Source of the DNA: Bacteroidales bacterium
Lineage (GTDB): Bacteria > Bacteroidota > Bacteroidia > Bacteroidales > VadinHA17
Length of the DNA stretch: 7,758 bases
Assembly: GCA_012514255.1 (NCBI GenBank)
Contig: JAAZAP010000354.1
Span: 1 to 7,758, forward strand
Direction of reading: 5' to 3'
In this document: in pieces, positions 1 to 7,655 of the stretch
Numbering within the stretch: the first letter of the stretch is position 1
Layout of the letters: the number at the start of each line of letters is the position of its first letter
The notes under the pieces: generated by a model
What the model saw: only the letters and a program-made list of their open reading frames with translations
Database searches by the model: none
Told to the model about the DNA's origin: nothing
Position numbers and translations under genes: made by a program

Positions 1-1869
1 GTGCATTTCATTGACCTGGGAATAGTCATCCTCTACCTGGTGGCTACCATCTTCATTGGCAACTGGGTCTCAAAGAGAGCTTCAAGAAACATACAATCGT
101 ACTTCCTGGGCGGCAATACCCTTCCCTGGTACTTCCTTGGCATCTCCAACGCCTCCGGGATGTTTGACATAGCCGGCACCATGCTGCTGGTCTACTGGCT
201 CTCGGTCTACGGTCTGAAGAGCCTGTGGATACCCTGGCTATGGCCGGTCTTCAACCAGATAGTCCTGATGGTCTTCCTCTCAGCCTGGCTCAGACGATCA
301 AATGTAATGACCGGCGCCGAGTGGATTAAGACCCGCTTCGGCGACGGCCGGGCTTCAAACCTGTCGCACATCATAGTGGTCATCTTCGCCATCGTCAGCG
401 TGATCGGGTTCCTGTCATACGGTTTCAAGGGAATAGGCAAATTTGTTGCAGCATTCCTCCCGCCGCTGGTGTCAAACCCTGAATACCTGGCAGCCCACCC
501 GCAGATAAACGTCAACCTGTACGCCCTGATCCTGATGGCCATAACCACCTTCTATGTCGTTAAAGGGGGTATGTTCAGCGTGGTCATCACTGAAGTCATA
601 CAGTATGGCATACTCACAATCGCCTCAATAGCGGTGGGTATCATAGCTATCAACCAGGTTGCCCCCGACGCACTCAATGCTGTCATCCCCGAAGGGTGGA
701 AGACAATGTGGTTCGGCCGGACAACAGGGCTCGACTGGCATACTATCTCCTCGGCGGCTTCGCCGAAGCTGCATTCATTCAATGACTGGATAAAGACTGA
801 CGGCTATGAGCTCTTCGGACTCTTCTTTGTTATGATGCTCTTCAAGGGTATCCTCGTCTCGGCGGCAGGCCCGGCACCAAACTATGACATGCAGCGTATC
901 CTTGCCACCAAAAACCCGAAGGAAGCCTCAAAGATGAGCTCACTGGTGAGCGTGGTGCTCAACCCCACGCGTTACTTCATGGTAGCCGGACTGACAATAC
1001 TCGCCCTGGTGAACTTTGACAAGCTCTACACTGGCTCACTGACCGATCCCGACTTCGAGAGTATCCTGCCGGAGGTACTGGCAACATATGTCCCGGTAGG
1101 CTTACTTGGCTTCCTGCTGGCAGGCCTGATAGCAGCTTTCATGAGTAACTTCGCTGCCACGGTTAACGCTGCCCCTGCCTACCTGGTTAATGATATCTAT
1201 AAACGATACATCAACCCGCATGCCAGCGAGAAGACCTACGTGCGGATGAGTTATGCCGCCTCCCTGCTGATAGTGGTGATCGGTATAGCAGTGGGCTTTC
1301 TGGTCACATCCATAAATGATGTGGTGCTCTGGATCACCGCCGCACTGTGGGGAGGATATACCGCTCCCAACTTCCTGAAATGGTACTGGTGGAGATTCAA
1401 CGGCTACGGATACTTCTGGGGTATGCTCTCAGGCATCGCGGCAGCACTCTTTCTGCCCGCGCTGAACCTTGAACTGCTACAGAACTGGCCGCTGACCGAG
1501 AACTTCAGCATGAACGCCTTCCCTGTCATCTTCCTTATCTCTCTTGCAGGCAGTATCCTTGGATCACTCCTGACAAAGAAGGAAGATGACGAGACTCTCA
1601 AGAAGTTTTACAGGCAGGTGCGTCCGTGGGGCTTCTGGAAACCGGTGGAGAGAATGGTCACGGCTGAGGACCCGTCTTTCAGGCCAAACCGCGATTTCTG
1701 GCGTGATATGTTCAATATCGTGGTGGGCATCGTCTGGCAGCTCTCACTGATGGCATTCCCGGTTTTCCTTGTTATAAGGGAATGGAACCAGTTCTACGTG
1801 GCTGTGGCAGTAATGATAGTCACCACGGTCATCCTTAAATTTACCTGGTGGGATAAACTCAAAGAGTGA
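1..1869 (+). CDS. Sodium:solute symporter (SSS family), probable sugar/cellobiose importer
   Basis: Integral inner-membrane protein of 622 residues, predicted to couple uptake of a small solute to Na+ entry. The N-terminus looks complete: a first hydrophobic helix at about residues 2-21 is followed by the family-typical 'SYFLGGNTLPWY' (about 33-44). About 15 hydrophobic segments can be counted, the last two at about 572-592 and 597-615, after a charged cytoplasmic stretch at about 525-570. The SSS hallmark is at about 373-399 (GLIAAFMSN, then NDIYKRYI). In PutP the Ser-Thr pair at this place contributes to the Na2 sodium site; here it reads Ser382-Asn383, so the threonine is replaced. Substrate cannot be read from sequence. 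The next gene, 42 bases downstream, is a cytosolic cellobiose phosphorylase, which suggests cellobiose or glucose (inference). The GTG is the first base of the window, so its ribosome-binding site and promoter are out of view and a start further upstream cannot be excluded. Confidence 0.9.
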   Translation: MHFIDLGIVILYLVATIFIGNWVSKRASRNIQSYFLGGNTLPWYFLGISNASGMFDIAGTMLLVYWLSVYGLKSLWIPWLWPVFNQIVLMVFLSAWLRRSNVMTGAEWIKTRFGDGRASNLSHIIVVIFAIVSVIGFLSYGFKGIGKFVAAFLPPLVSNPEYLAAHPQINVNLYALILMAITTFYVVKGGMFSVVITEVIQYGILTIASIAVGIIAINQVAPDALNAVIPEGWKTMWFGRTTGLDWHTISSAASPKLHSFNDWIKTDGYELFGLFFVMMLFKGILVSAAGPAPNYDMQRILATKNPKEASKMSSLVSVVLNPTRYFMVAGLTILALVNFDKLYTGSLTDPDFESILPEVLATYVPVGLLGFLLAGLIAAFMSNFAATVNAAPAYLVNDIYKRYINPHASEKTYVRMSYAASLLIVVIGIAVGFLVTSINDVVLWITAALWGGYTAPNFLKWYWWRFNGYGYFWGMLSGIAAALFLPALNLELLQNWPLTENFSMNAFPVIFLISLAGSILGSLLTKKEDDETLKKFYRQVRPWGFWKPVERMVTAEDPSFRPNRDFWRDMFNIVVGIVWQLSLMAFPVFLVIREWNQFYVAVAVMIVTTVILKFTWWDKLKE

Positions 1870-1911
1870 CCAGGCAGGAATATCAACAGAAGGTCTCCGG
1901 CTGGCCCGGGC

Positions 1912-4380
1912 ATGACAGATGAAAAAAACTCAAAGACTGATCTGACAATGAAATACGGCTATTTTGATGACACTGCCAGAGAGTATGTCATCACTGACTA
2001 TATGACTCCATGGCCCTGGATCAACTATCTGGGTGACAGGGACTTTTTCTCAATAATCTCCAACACGGCAGGAGGTTACAGCTTCTACCGTGATGCCCGG
2101 CTCCGGAGGATCACCCGCTACAGGTATAATAACGTGCCGATGGACGACGGTGGCAAATATTTCTATATCAATGATAATGGTTCGGTATGGTCGCCCGGAT
2201 GGAAGCCTGTGAAGACTGACGTTGAAGACTATTCATGCCGCCACGGGATGGGCTATACGCGTATAGGGGCGGAGAAGGACGACCTGAGAGCAGAGGTCCT
2301 GTTCTTCGTACCAGTGGGAGATACCTGCGAAGTGCAATGTGTCACCCTGCGCAACAACAGCAGGATGCATAAACGCATCCGCCTCTTCTCCTTCGTTGAG
2401 TGGTGCCTGTGGAATGCCCTGGATGACCAGACCAACTTCCAGCGTAACCTCTCCACCGGTGAGGTGGAGGTGGAAGAAGGTGTCATCTACCACAAGACCG
2501 AGTACCGTGAGCGCCGCAACCACTATGCTTTCCACTCTGTCAACCAGCCTGCGGTTGGCTTTGATACCGACCGCGATACCTTTCTGGGTCTCTATAACGG
2601 CTTTGACCATCCGGACACAGTCTTTTCGGGCCGGCCGCAAAACAGTATCGCCCACGGCTGGTCACCCGTGGCCTCACACTGTCTTGAAACAGACCTTGAG
2701 CCGGGAGAGACAAGGGATTTCATCTTCGTCCTTGGCTATATAGAAAACCGGGACGAAGAGAAGTTCATCGCACCGAAGGTGATCAACAAGACAAGGGCCA
2801 GGGCCATGATGGCCAGGTATGATACTATTGCAAAGGTTGATGCCGCCTTCGCGGAGCTCAGAAAATACTGGGACAACCACCTGTCAGTGATGAAACTTAC
2901 TCATCCTGATCCGCGCCTGGAAAGGATGGTCAACATATGGAATCCGTACCAGTCCATGGCGACTTACAATTTCTCGCGAAGCGCCTCCTATTTCGAATCA
3001 GGCATCGGGCGCGGGATGGGATTCCGCGACTCCAACCAGGATCTTGCGGGCTACGTTCAGATGATAGCACCGCAGGCGCGCGAAAGAATCATAGACATCG
3101 CCTCCACCCAGTTGCCTGACGGCAGCGCATACCACCAGTACCAGCCGCTTACTAAACGGGGCAACGCGGAGATAGGCGGTAACTTCAACGATGACCCGCT
3201 CTGGCTCATCTTCGGGGTGGCCACATACCTCAAGGAGACGGGTGACTGGTCAATCCTTGACGAGACAGTGCTATTCAACAATGACCCGAATGATACGGCC
3301 AGCCTGTTCGAGCACCTGCGCCGCTCCTTCATGCACGTGGTGAACAACCTCGGCCCTCACGGACTGCCGCTGATAGGGCGTGCCGACTGGAACGACTGCC
3401 TTAATCTCAACTGCTTCTCCTCTAATCCCGACGAGAGCTTCCAGACAACGGAGAACCAGAAGGGAGGTGTGGCTGAGTCAGTCTTTATAGCTGCAATGTT
3501 CATCCTCTACGGAGCTGATTTTGTGACCATTGCCAATCGCAGGGGTGAAAAGCAGTTGGGAGAAATGGCTTCCGGACACATCGGAGCTATGGTAAAGGCA
3601 GTCAATGAGCACGGCTGGGACGGCGAGTGGTTCCTGCGGGCTTACGATTACTACGGCAGGAAGGTAGGGAGCAGGGAAAACGAAGAGGGCCGTATCTTCA
3701 TCGAGCCGCAGGGCATGTGTATTATGGCAGGCCTGGGGCTTGAAGACGGCAGGGCACTGAAAGCGCTGACCTCGGTCAACAAACACCTGGCCTGTGAATA
3801 CGGTATAGTCCTTAATAACCCGGCGTTTACGAAGTATCTTCTTCATCTGGGTGAGATATCAAGCTACCCCGAAGGGTACAAGGAGAATGCCGGCATCTTC
3901 TGCCATAACAACCCGTGGATCATAATTGCCGAGACCATCACCGGCAACGGCCACAGGGCATTTGATTATTACAGAAGGATCACGCCAGCCTACCTCGAGG
4001 AGATAAGTGACCTGCACAAAACGGAGCCATATGTTTACTCGCAGATGATAGCAGGCAAGGATGCATTCCGCCCCGGCGAGGCGAAGAACAGCTGGCTCAC
4101 CGGCACCGCAGCCTGGTGCTATTACGCTGTCACACAATATATCCTGGGCATCCGCCCCGACTATGACGGGTTGACCGTTGATCCGTGTATCCCGCCCGAT
4201 TGGACCGGGTTCAGCGTCAGACGCAAATTCAGGGGGGCTGTCTACAACATAGAGGTGATCAACCCGGAACGCAAGTCGAAAGGTGCCTGGGAAATAACTG
4301 TTGACGGTAAAAAGATCGACTCCTGTCTGCTGCCGGTCTTCCCGGAAGGAACGGAACACAATGTAAAAGTAACAATGTGA
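1912..4380 (+). CDS. cbp: Cellobiose phosphorylase (GH94)
   Basis: Cytosolic enzyme (no signal peptide) that converts cellobiose plus phosphate to alpha-D-glucose-1-phosphate plus glucose. The protein matches, from memory, the Cellvibrio (Cellulomonas) gilvus enzyme nearly end to end, including [14 protein letters not shown] at the start, [15 protein letters not shown] (364-378), [15 protein letters not shown] (489-503) and [11 protein letters not shown] (725-735). Layout: N-terminal beta-sandwich (about 13-300), alpha/alpha barrel, C-terminal beta-sandwich (about 735-822). Asp495 in WND corresponds to the catalytic acid Asp490 of C. gilvus. Arg367, Asp373 and Trp493 line up with sugar-site residues; Arg356, His665, Thr730 and Gly731 line up with phosphate-site residues. 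Nothing essential appears missing. 822 residues is the usual family length. A second ATG at 1948 (Met13) aligns with the first residue of known enzymes, giving 810 residues; neither start has a clear ribosome-binding site. The GH9 gene starts 4 bases after its stop, indicating one transcript. Chitobiose or cellobionate phosphorylase is less likely given the close match. Confidence 0.96.
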   Translation: MTDEKNSKTDLTMKYGYFDDTAREYVITDYMTPWPWINYLGDRDFFSIISNTAGGYSFYRDARLRRITRYRYNNVPMDDGGKYFYINDNGSVWSPGWKPVKTDVEDYSCRHGMGYTRIGAEKDDLRAEVLFFVPVGDTCEVQCVTLRNNSRMHKRIRLFSFVEWCLWNALDDQTNFQRNLSTGEVEVEEGVIYHKTEYRERRNHYAFHSVNQPAVGFDTDRDTFLGLYNGFDHPDTVFSGRPQNSIAHGWSPVASHCLETDLEPGETRDFIFVLGYIENRDEEKFIAPKVINKTRARAMMARYDTIAKVDAAFAELRKYWDNHLSVMKLTHPDPRLERMVNIWNPYQSMATYNFSRSASYFESGIGRGMGFRDSNQDLAGYVQMIAPQARERIIDIASTQLPDGSAYHQYQPLTKRGNAEIGGNFNDDPLWLIFGVATYLKETGDWSILDETVLFNNDPNDTASLFEHLRRSFMHVVNNLGPHGLPLIGRADWNDCLNLNCFSSNPDESFQTTENQKGGVAESVFIAAMFILYGADFVTIANRRGEKQLGEMASGHIGAMVKAVNEHGWDGEWFLRAYDYYGRKVGSRENEEGRIFIEPQGMCIMAGLGLEDGRALKALTSVNKHLACEYGIVLNNPAFTKYLLHLGEISSYPEGYKENAGIFCHNNPWIIIAETITGNGHRAFDYYRRITPAYLEEISDLHKTEPYVYSQMIAGKDAFRPGEAKNSWLTGTAAWCYYAVTQYILGIRPDYDGLTVDPCIPPDWTGFSVRRKFRGAVYNIEVINPERKSKGAWEITVDGKKIDSCLLPVFPEGTEHNVKVTM

Positions 4381-4384
4381 CAAG

Positions 4385-6124
4385 ATGAGAAAGGTATTAT
4401 CAGTTTTATTAACATCAGTCGTAGCGCTTGTAATTCTGGCAGGCTGCGGAGACGCAACCATGAGAAAGGCCAGGATCGAAGCTCAGCCGGCAACCCATGC
4501 CATTCTTCTGAACCAGGCCGGGTATCTTCCGGACGCATCCAAGATAGCTTTGATCAGGGCAGATGCCTCCACGTTTGAGGTTATTGATGCTGCCACAGGC
4601 AAAAAAGCATTTGACGGCGCCACCGGTGAACCCCTCTACTGGGAGCTCTCGGGTGACACGGTCCGTGCCGCTGATTTCACGAACCTGAAGAGAGAAGGCA
4701 CGTACAGGATATGCCTGCAAGGATCGGACGTATGCTCAGCGCCGTTCCGCATAGCCAATGACGTGTATCATGAGGTCACAAAAGCCTCTGTAAGATCATA
4801 CTATCTCAACCGTGCCGGAATTGAGATCACAGAAGAGTACGGCGGCAAATGGGCCCGCCCCGCAGGTCATCCTGACACTGCAGTCATCATACACGCCTCG
4901 GCTGCCTCGCCAGGCAAGCCCGCGGGGACCGTTATCTCCAGCCCGGGAGGCTGGTATGATGCGGGCGACTATAACAAATACATTGTCAACAGCAGCATCA
5001 CCAACTATACCCTGCTGCTGTTCTACCGGTTGTTTCCCGAATACTGCAGGTCTCTGGAACTCAATATCCCCGAAAGCGGCAATGATATCCCTGACCTGGT
5101 TGATGAGCTGCTCTGGAACCTGAGATGGTACCTCACCATGCAGGACCCGTCTGACGGCGGGGTTTATCATAAGCTGACCAACCTGCAGTTCGGCGGGTTT
5201 GTAATGCCACACGAGGCAACCGATCCCAGGTATGTGGTTATGAAGAGCACCGCTGCCACCCTTGACTTTGCAGCCGTCACGGCAATGGCTTACCGCGTCT
5301 TTGCCGATGATCCGTCAGAGGAGCTCAGGGCTCTTGCCGCCACCTGCCATGAGGCATCAGACAGGGCGATGACGTGGGCCGGGGCTCATCCTGATGTGAT
5401 TTATCGTCAGCCTGATGATGTAAGCACCGGCGCCTACGGCGATGGCAACCTTTCCGATGAGCTCTTCTGGGCTAAGGCTGAGACAGCACTGGCACATGGA
5501 ACAGTACCCGCCGAGGACTTCCTTGAAGGTATCAGTGCCGTGACGCCCACCTGGAACCAGTCGGCCACGCTGGGACTGATATCACTGGCTCTGGCCCAGG
5601 AGGAGTCATTCACCGGCATCAGCGGGCATGCTAAGACCTTGATCACTGCCTTTGCAGATGAGTTGCTTGAGAAATCAGCAGCCTGCCCCTATCGTATAAG
5701 CCTTGACTGGTTTGCCTGGGGCAGCACCTCCGATGTGGCCAACCAGGCCATGATCAAATTGGTTGCCATGAGACTGACCGGCAGCAACAGGTTCCTTCCG
5801 TCCATCCAGGCTGATGTCGACTGGCTGCTGGGGGCCAATCCCACGGGGTATTGCTTCGTGACCGGCTTCGGAACCCTTTCGCCCATGCATATCCATCACC
5901 GACCGTCAGGAGCCGATGGCGTGCCGGAGCCGGTGCCCGGATTCCTGGCGGGAGGGCCGAACACGGTGGTGATGAACGACTGCCAGCCACCCGTTGAAAG
6001 GTCAACATTCCCGGCAAAGTCATACTCGGATGCAGAGTGCAGCTACTCAACCAATGAGATAGCCATCAACTGGAATGCCCCGCTGGTTTTCCTGCTGGGC
6101 GCAATGGATAATATGAGGCCATAA
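4385..6124 (+). CDS. GH9 endoglucanase, lipoprotein with N-terminal CelD_N-type Ig-like domain
   Basis: Extracytoplasmic beta-1,4-glucanase of 579 residues. Residues 1-20 form a lipoprotein signal peptide with lipobox L-A-G-C, so Cys21 is the predicted lipidated residue. Residues about 37-123 form the Ig-like domain common before GH9 modules (HAILLNQAGYLPDASK at its start). The catalytic barrel spans about 128-573. The inverting base motif WYDAGDYNKY gives Asp192 and Asp195; the acid is Glu558 in YSDAECSYSTNEIAINWNA, which fits the second GH9 PROSITE pattern exactly. The first signature region (VTGFGTLSPMHIHHR, near 496-510) is recognisable but has Leu where the pattern expects Asn, Lys or Arg. 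No carbohydrate-binding module or dockerin is present. The residues after Cys21 (Gly-Asp-Ala-Thr) are not the acidic run used as a surface-export signal in Bacteroidota, so periplasmic versus surface location is open. Likely products are cellobiose and short cellodextrins, feeding the upstream phosphorylase. No clear ribosome-binding site precedes the ATG; translational coupling to the previous gene is plausible. Confidence 0.94.
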   Translation: MRKVLSVLLTSVVALVILAGCGDATMRKARIEAQPATHAILLNQAGYLPDASKIALIRADASTFEVIDAATGKKAFDGATGEPLYWELSGDTVRAADFTNLKREGTYRICLQGSDVCSAPFRIANDVYHEVTKASVRSYYLNRAGIEITEEYGGKWARPAGHPDTAVIIHASAASPGKPAGTVISSPGGWYDAGDYNKYIVNSSITNYTLLLFYRLFPEYCRSLELNIPESGNDIPDLVDELLWNLRWYLTMQDPSDGGVYHKLTNLQFGGFVMPHEATDPRYVVMKSTAATLDFAAVTAMAYRVFADDPSEELRALAATCHEASDRAMTWAGAHPDVIYRQPDDVSTGAYGDGNLSDELFWAKAETALAHGTVPAEDFLEGISAVTPTWNQSATLGLISLALAQEESFTGISGHAKTLITAFADELLEKSAACPYRISLDWFAWGSTSDVANQAMIKLVAMRLTGSNRFLPSIQADVDWLLGANPTGYCFVTGFGTLSPMHIHHRPSGADGVPEPVPGFLAGGPNTVVMNDCQPPVERSTFPAKSYSDAECSYSTNEIAINWNAPLVFLLGAMDNMRP

Positions 6125-6142
6125 TCAACAGATATCGTTAAA

Positions 6143-6211
6143 CATTGCCTGATTCTTTTATAATATCCGCACTGATTATGTAGATTAGTGCATCAAAAGA
6201 ATCAGGCAATG
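6143..6211 (+). promoter_or_regulatory. Perfect 17-bp inverted repeat spanning the start codon of the epimerase-like gene
   Basis: The left arm at 6143-6159 (cattgcctgattctttt) is the exact reverse complement of the right arm at 6195-6211. The 35-base loop contains a smaller inverted pair, ataat at 6160-6164 and attat at 6175-6179. The right arm includes the AGG at 6204-6206 that could act as ribosome-binding site, and the ATG at 6209-6211. In mRNA the stem would therefore bury the translation start. It could be a translation-control hairpin, a DNA-binding site, or a processing signal between the GH9 gene and this one. There is no T-run after the right arm, so it is not a standard intrinsic terminator. 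The repeat itself is certain; its function is inferred. Confidence 0.6.
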
Positions 6212-7402
6212 ACTACCCGAAGGAGATTTATCAGACAGAGCGGACTGACCGCAGGCGGCCTTGCTGCAGCCACTGCTATTGGTGCATCAGCACTACCGTC
6301 CCGAGAGACGAACGGCCTTAACAAGGAAGGCTTGAAAAGCCTTAAGATCAGCAAGATGTTCGTTGAGCCCATCAACATAGAGATGGAACCCTTCCCTATC
6401 GCTCTTGGCGTGATGACACGTCTTGACAATGCTCTTGTCACCATCGTTCTTGAAAACGGAATTGAAGGTTTCGGCGAAGCCGCACCAATAATGACCATCA
6501 GCGGCGAGAACCAGCAGACCATACTGGGAACCCTCAACAGCTGTCGTGAATTTATAGTTGGCCAGGATATAAATAACTACAGATCAATAGCATACACCCT
6601 TAAGAGTGCTTTCTGGGCTCAGTCAACGGCCAGGTGTGCCATTGAGATGGCCCTGCTTGATGCCTATACAAAAACCCTGTATATCCCGTTCTACCGATTC
6701 CTCGGGGGAACAGAAAACAGGGTGGAGACGGATTACACCATCGCCATTGTGCCACCTCCCCAGGCAGAGAAAGAGGCTGTGGAACTTGCTGCCAGTGGGT
6801 TCAGGGTGATAAAGACGAAGGTAGGTGTCAACCTGAAGGAAGATGTTGAGAGGGTGCTTGCAATACATGCAGGCGCCCCTGATTGCGGTATTCTCATAGA
6901 TGCCAACCAGGGTTACTCGCCGAAAACGGCCCTGCGCTTCATAAATGAGGTGGTGAATCATGGCATCTACCCGGTAATGTTTGAACAGCCGGTTCACAAG
7001 AATGACCTTGCCGGGATGAAGTATGTGCGTGACAATACCGAGATCCTTGTTGGTGCAGATGAGTCAGTCTTCACACGGGCAGATGCAATCAATATTGTGC
7101 GGACAGGCTGTGCTGATGCCATCAACATCAAGCTGATGAAGTCATGTATAATTGAGGCGCTCGATATTGCAGCCGTGGCACGCAGCGCCAACCTCAAGCT
7201 AATGATCGGCTGCATGGTTGAAACTAACCTTGCGCTGGGATGCGCCGTTCATTTTGCTGCCGGTGTCGGAGGCTTTGAGTTCATTGACCTCGATCCGTCA
7301 TTTGATGCTTCCGAGTGCCCCGTCAGTGGCGGACCCCTCTTCACAGCACCCCACTGGACCATAGGCCCGGAGCCGGGATTGGGATTTTCATCCAGACAAT
7401 AG
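6209..7402 (+). CDS. Tat-exported enolase-superfamily protein, dipeptide-epimerase type (L-Ala-D/L-Glu epimerase-like)
   Basis: 397-residue protein of the mandelate racemase/muconate-lactonizing enzyme group. A Tat signal occupies residues 1-30: the TRRRFIRQ motif (3-10), a hydrophobic stretch (12-28) and a possible cleavage near Ala28. The mature part has an N-terminal capping domain (about 45-165) and a TIM barrel. Catalytic features are complete: Lys202-Thr-Lys204 (KxK), metal ligands Asp231, Glu259 and Asp284, and Lys308 as the opposite base. Asp360-Leu-Asp362 matches the DxD motif that holds the substrate ammonium group in dipeptide epimerases, which favours epimerisation of a dipeptide over muconate or sugar-acid chemistry. 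Specificity is unresolved. A GTG at 6188 in frame would add seven residues; the ATG at 6209 is preferred because it puts the twin arginines close to the N-terminus and has AGG just upstream. It lies 84 bases after the GH9 gene on the same strand, and may be cotranscribed or separately controlled through the inverted repeat. A Tat-exported member is unusual, since characterised relatives act in the cytoplasm. Confidence 0.88.
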   Translation: MTTRRRFIRQSGLTAGGLAAATAIGASALPSRETNGLNKEGLKSLKISKMFVEPINIEMEPFPIALGVMTRLDNALVTIVLENGIEGFGEAAPIMTISGENQQTILGTLNSCREFIVGQDINNYRSIAYTLKSAFWAQSTARCAIEMALLDAYTKTLYIPFYRFLGGTENRVETDYTIAIVPPPQAEKEAVELAASGFRVIKTKVGVNLKEDVERVLAIHAGAPDCGILIDANQGYSPKTALRFINEVVNHGIYPVMFEQPVHKNDLAGMKYVRDNTEILVGADESVFTRADAINIVRTGCADAINIKLMKSCIIEALDIAAVARSANLKLMIGCMVETNLALGCAVHFAAGVGGFEFIDLDPSFDASECPVSGGPLFTAPHWTIGPEPGLGFSSRQ

Positions 7403-7415
7403 TGAAGTCAGCAGT
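7400..7415 (+). repeat. 16-base direct repeat, copy 1 (overlaps the stop codon of the epimerase-like gene)
   Basis: The 16 bases tagtgaagtcagcagt occur here and again at 7506-7521. An 11-base part (agtcagcagtt) is also at 7484-7494. The first three bases of this copy are the TAG stop of the preceding gene, so the repeat begins exactly where coding ends. Confidence 0.75.
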
Positions 7416-7457
7416 TGGCAGCTGGTCCCGGTCGCGGTTCCCGTGACCGAGGATCCT

Positions 7458-7479
7458 CGATCCGCCAATCGGCGGATCG
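7458..7479. repeat. 9-bp inverted repeat (hairpin, REP-like core)
   Basis: Arms cgatccgcc (7458-7466) and ggcggatcg (7471-7479) are perfectly complementary around a 4-base loop. The core resembles that of the smaller hairpin at 7612-7626 (gccgcc / ggcggc), suggesting members of one dispersed intergenic repeat family. This relationship is inferred from two copies only. Confidence 0.6.
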
Positions 7480-7505
7480 GGACAGTCAGCAGTTAATAGA
7501 GGCAG

Positions 7506-7521
7506 TAGTGAAGTCAGCAGT
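7506..7521 (+). repeat. 16-base direct repeat, copy 2
   Basis: Identical to 7400-7415, with a spacing of 106 bases from start to start. A partial third copy lies between them at 7484-7494. Confidence 0.75.
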
Positions 7522-7628
7522 AGCGATTAAAGCGTAGTGACCGCATGACCGTCCCGGCCTTCCGGCCGGAATCTTCGCTGCGCTCCGACAAGACCGCACG
7601 ACCGCACGACAGCCGCCAAAGGCGGCCA

Positions 7629-7655
7629 GACCTTCAGACCTTCCGACCTTCCGAC
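7629..7655. repeat. Tandem octamer repeat gaccttc(a/c), about 3.4 copies
   Basis: Three consecutive units start at 7629, 7637 and 7645 (gaccttca, gaccttcc, gaccttcc), followed by a partial fourth unit. On the minus strand the repeat supplies the last codons and the stop of the winged-helix gene, so it overlaps that gene's 3' end. An 8-base unit shifts reading frame on copy-number change, which would alter the length of that C-terminus. Confidence 0.75.

Larger units (their letters stand above)
7403..7633. other. Non-coding, hairpin-dense intergenic tail between convergent genes
   Basis: No credible gene lies in these 231 bases. They consist largely of short inverted and direct repeats. Hairpins: 7429-7437 with 7441-7449 (9 bp, one G-T pair, loop of 3); a 12-bp palindrome at 7448-7459; 7458-7466 with 7471-7479 (9 bp, loop of 4); 7554-7559 with 7564-7569 (6 bp); and 7612-7617 with 7621-7626 (6 bp, loop of 3). 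The octamer gaccgcac is repeated in tandem at 7592-7607. Two hairpins share the core ccgccaa...ggcgg, resembling REP-type elements. None is followed by a clear T-run, so no intrinsic terminator can be named, although the stems could still stop or stabilise the convergent transcripts. Confidence 0.6.

Noticed and set aside
2233..2743. Overlapping open frames on both strands inside the phosphorylase gene
   Set aside because: They are alternative-frame shadows of a coding region with strong family conservation, and have low-complexity translations.
3859..4461. Long minus-strand open frame (200 codons) opposite the phosphorylase and GH9 genes
   Set aside because: It lies antisense across two well-supported genes, and its translation shows no recognisable domain.
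4796..5212. Minus-strand and alternative-frame open frames inside the GH9 gene
   Set aside because: They overlap the conserved catalytic Asp motif of GH9 and show no family features.
6159..6164. TATAAT as a sigma-70 type -10 box
   Set aside because: No acceptable -35 element lies at proper spacing, and this consensus is not the usual one in the inferred phylum.
6143..6211. Inverted repeat as an intrinsic terminator of the GH9 gene
   Set aside because: The loop is 35 bases, the stem is AT-rich at its inner end, and no T-run follows the right arm, which instead runs into coding sequence.
6143..6211. Invertible promoter (phase-variation switch) flanked by the inverted repeat
   Set aside because: The 35-base spacer is much shorter than known invertible promoters and contains no Bacteroidota-type TAnnTTTG element in either orientation; no recombinase gene is nearby. 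Kept only as a remote alternative.
7400..7655. CRISPR array
   Set aside because: The repeats are short, irregularly spaced and of several different kinds; there is no regular repeat-spacer pattern and no cas gene.
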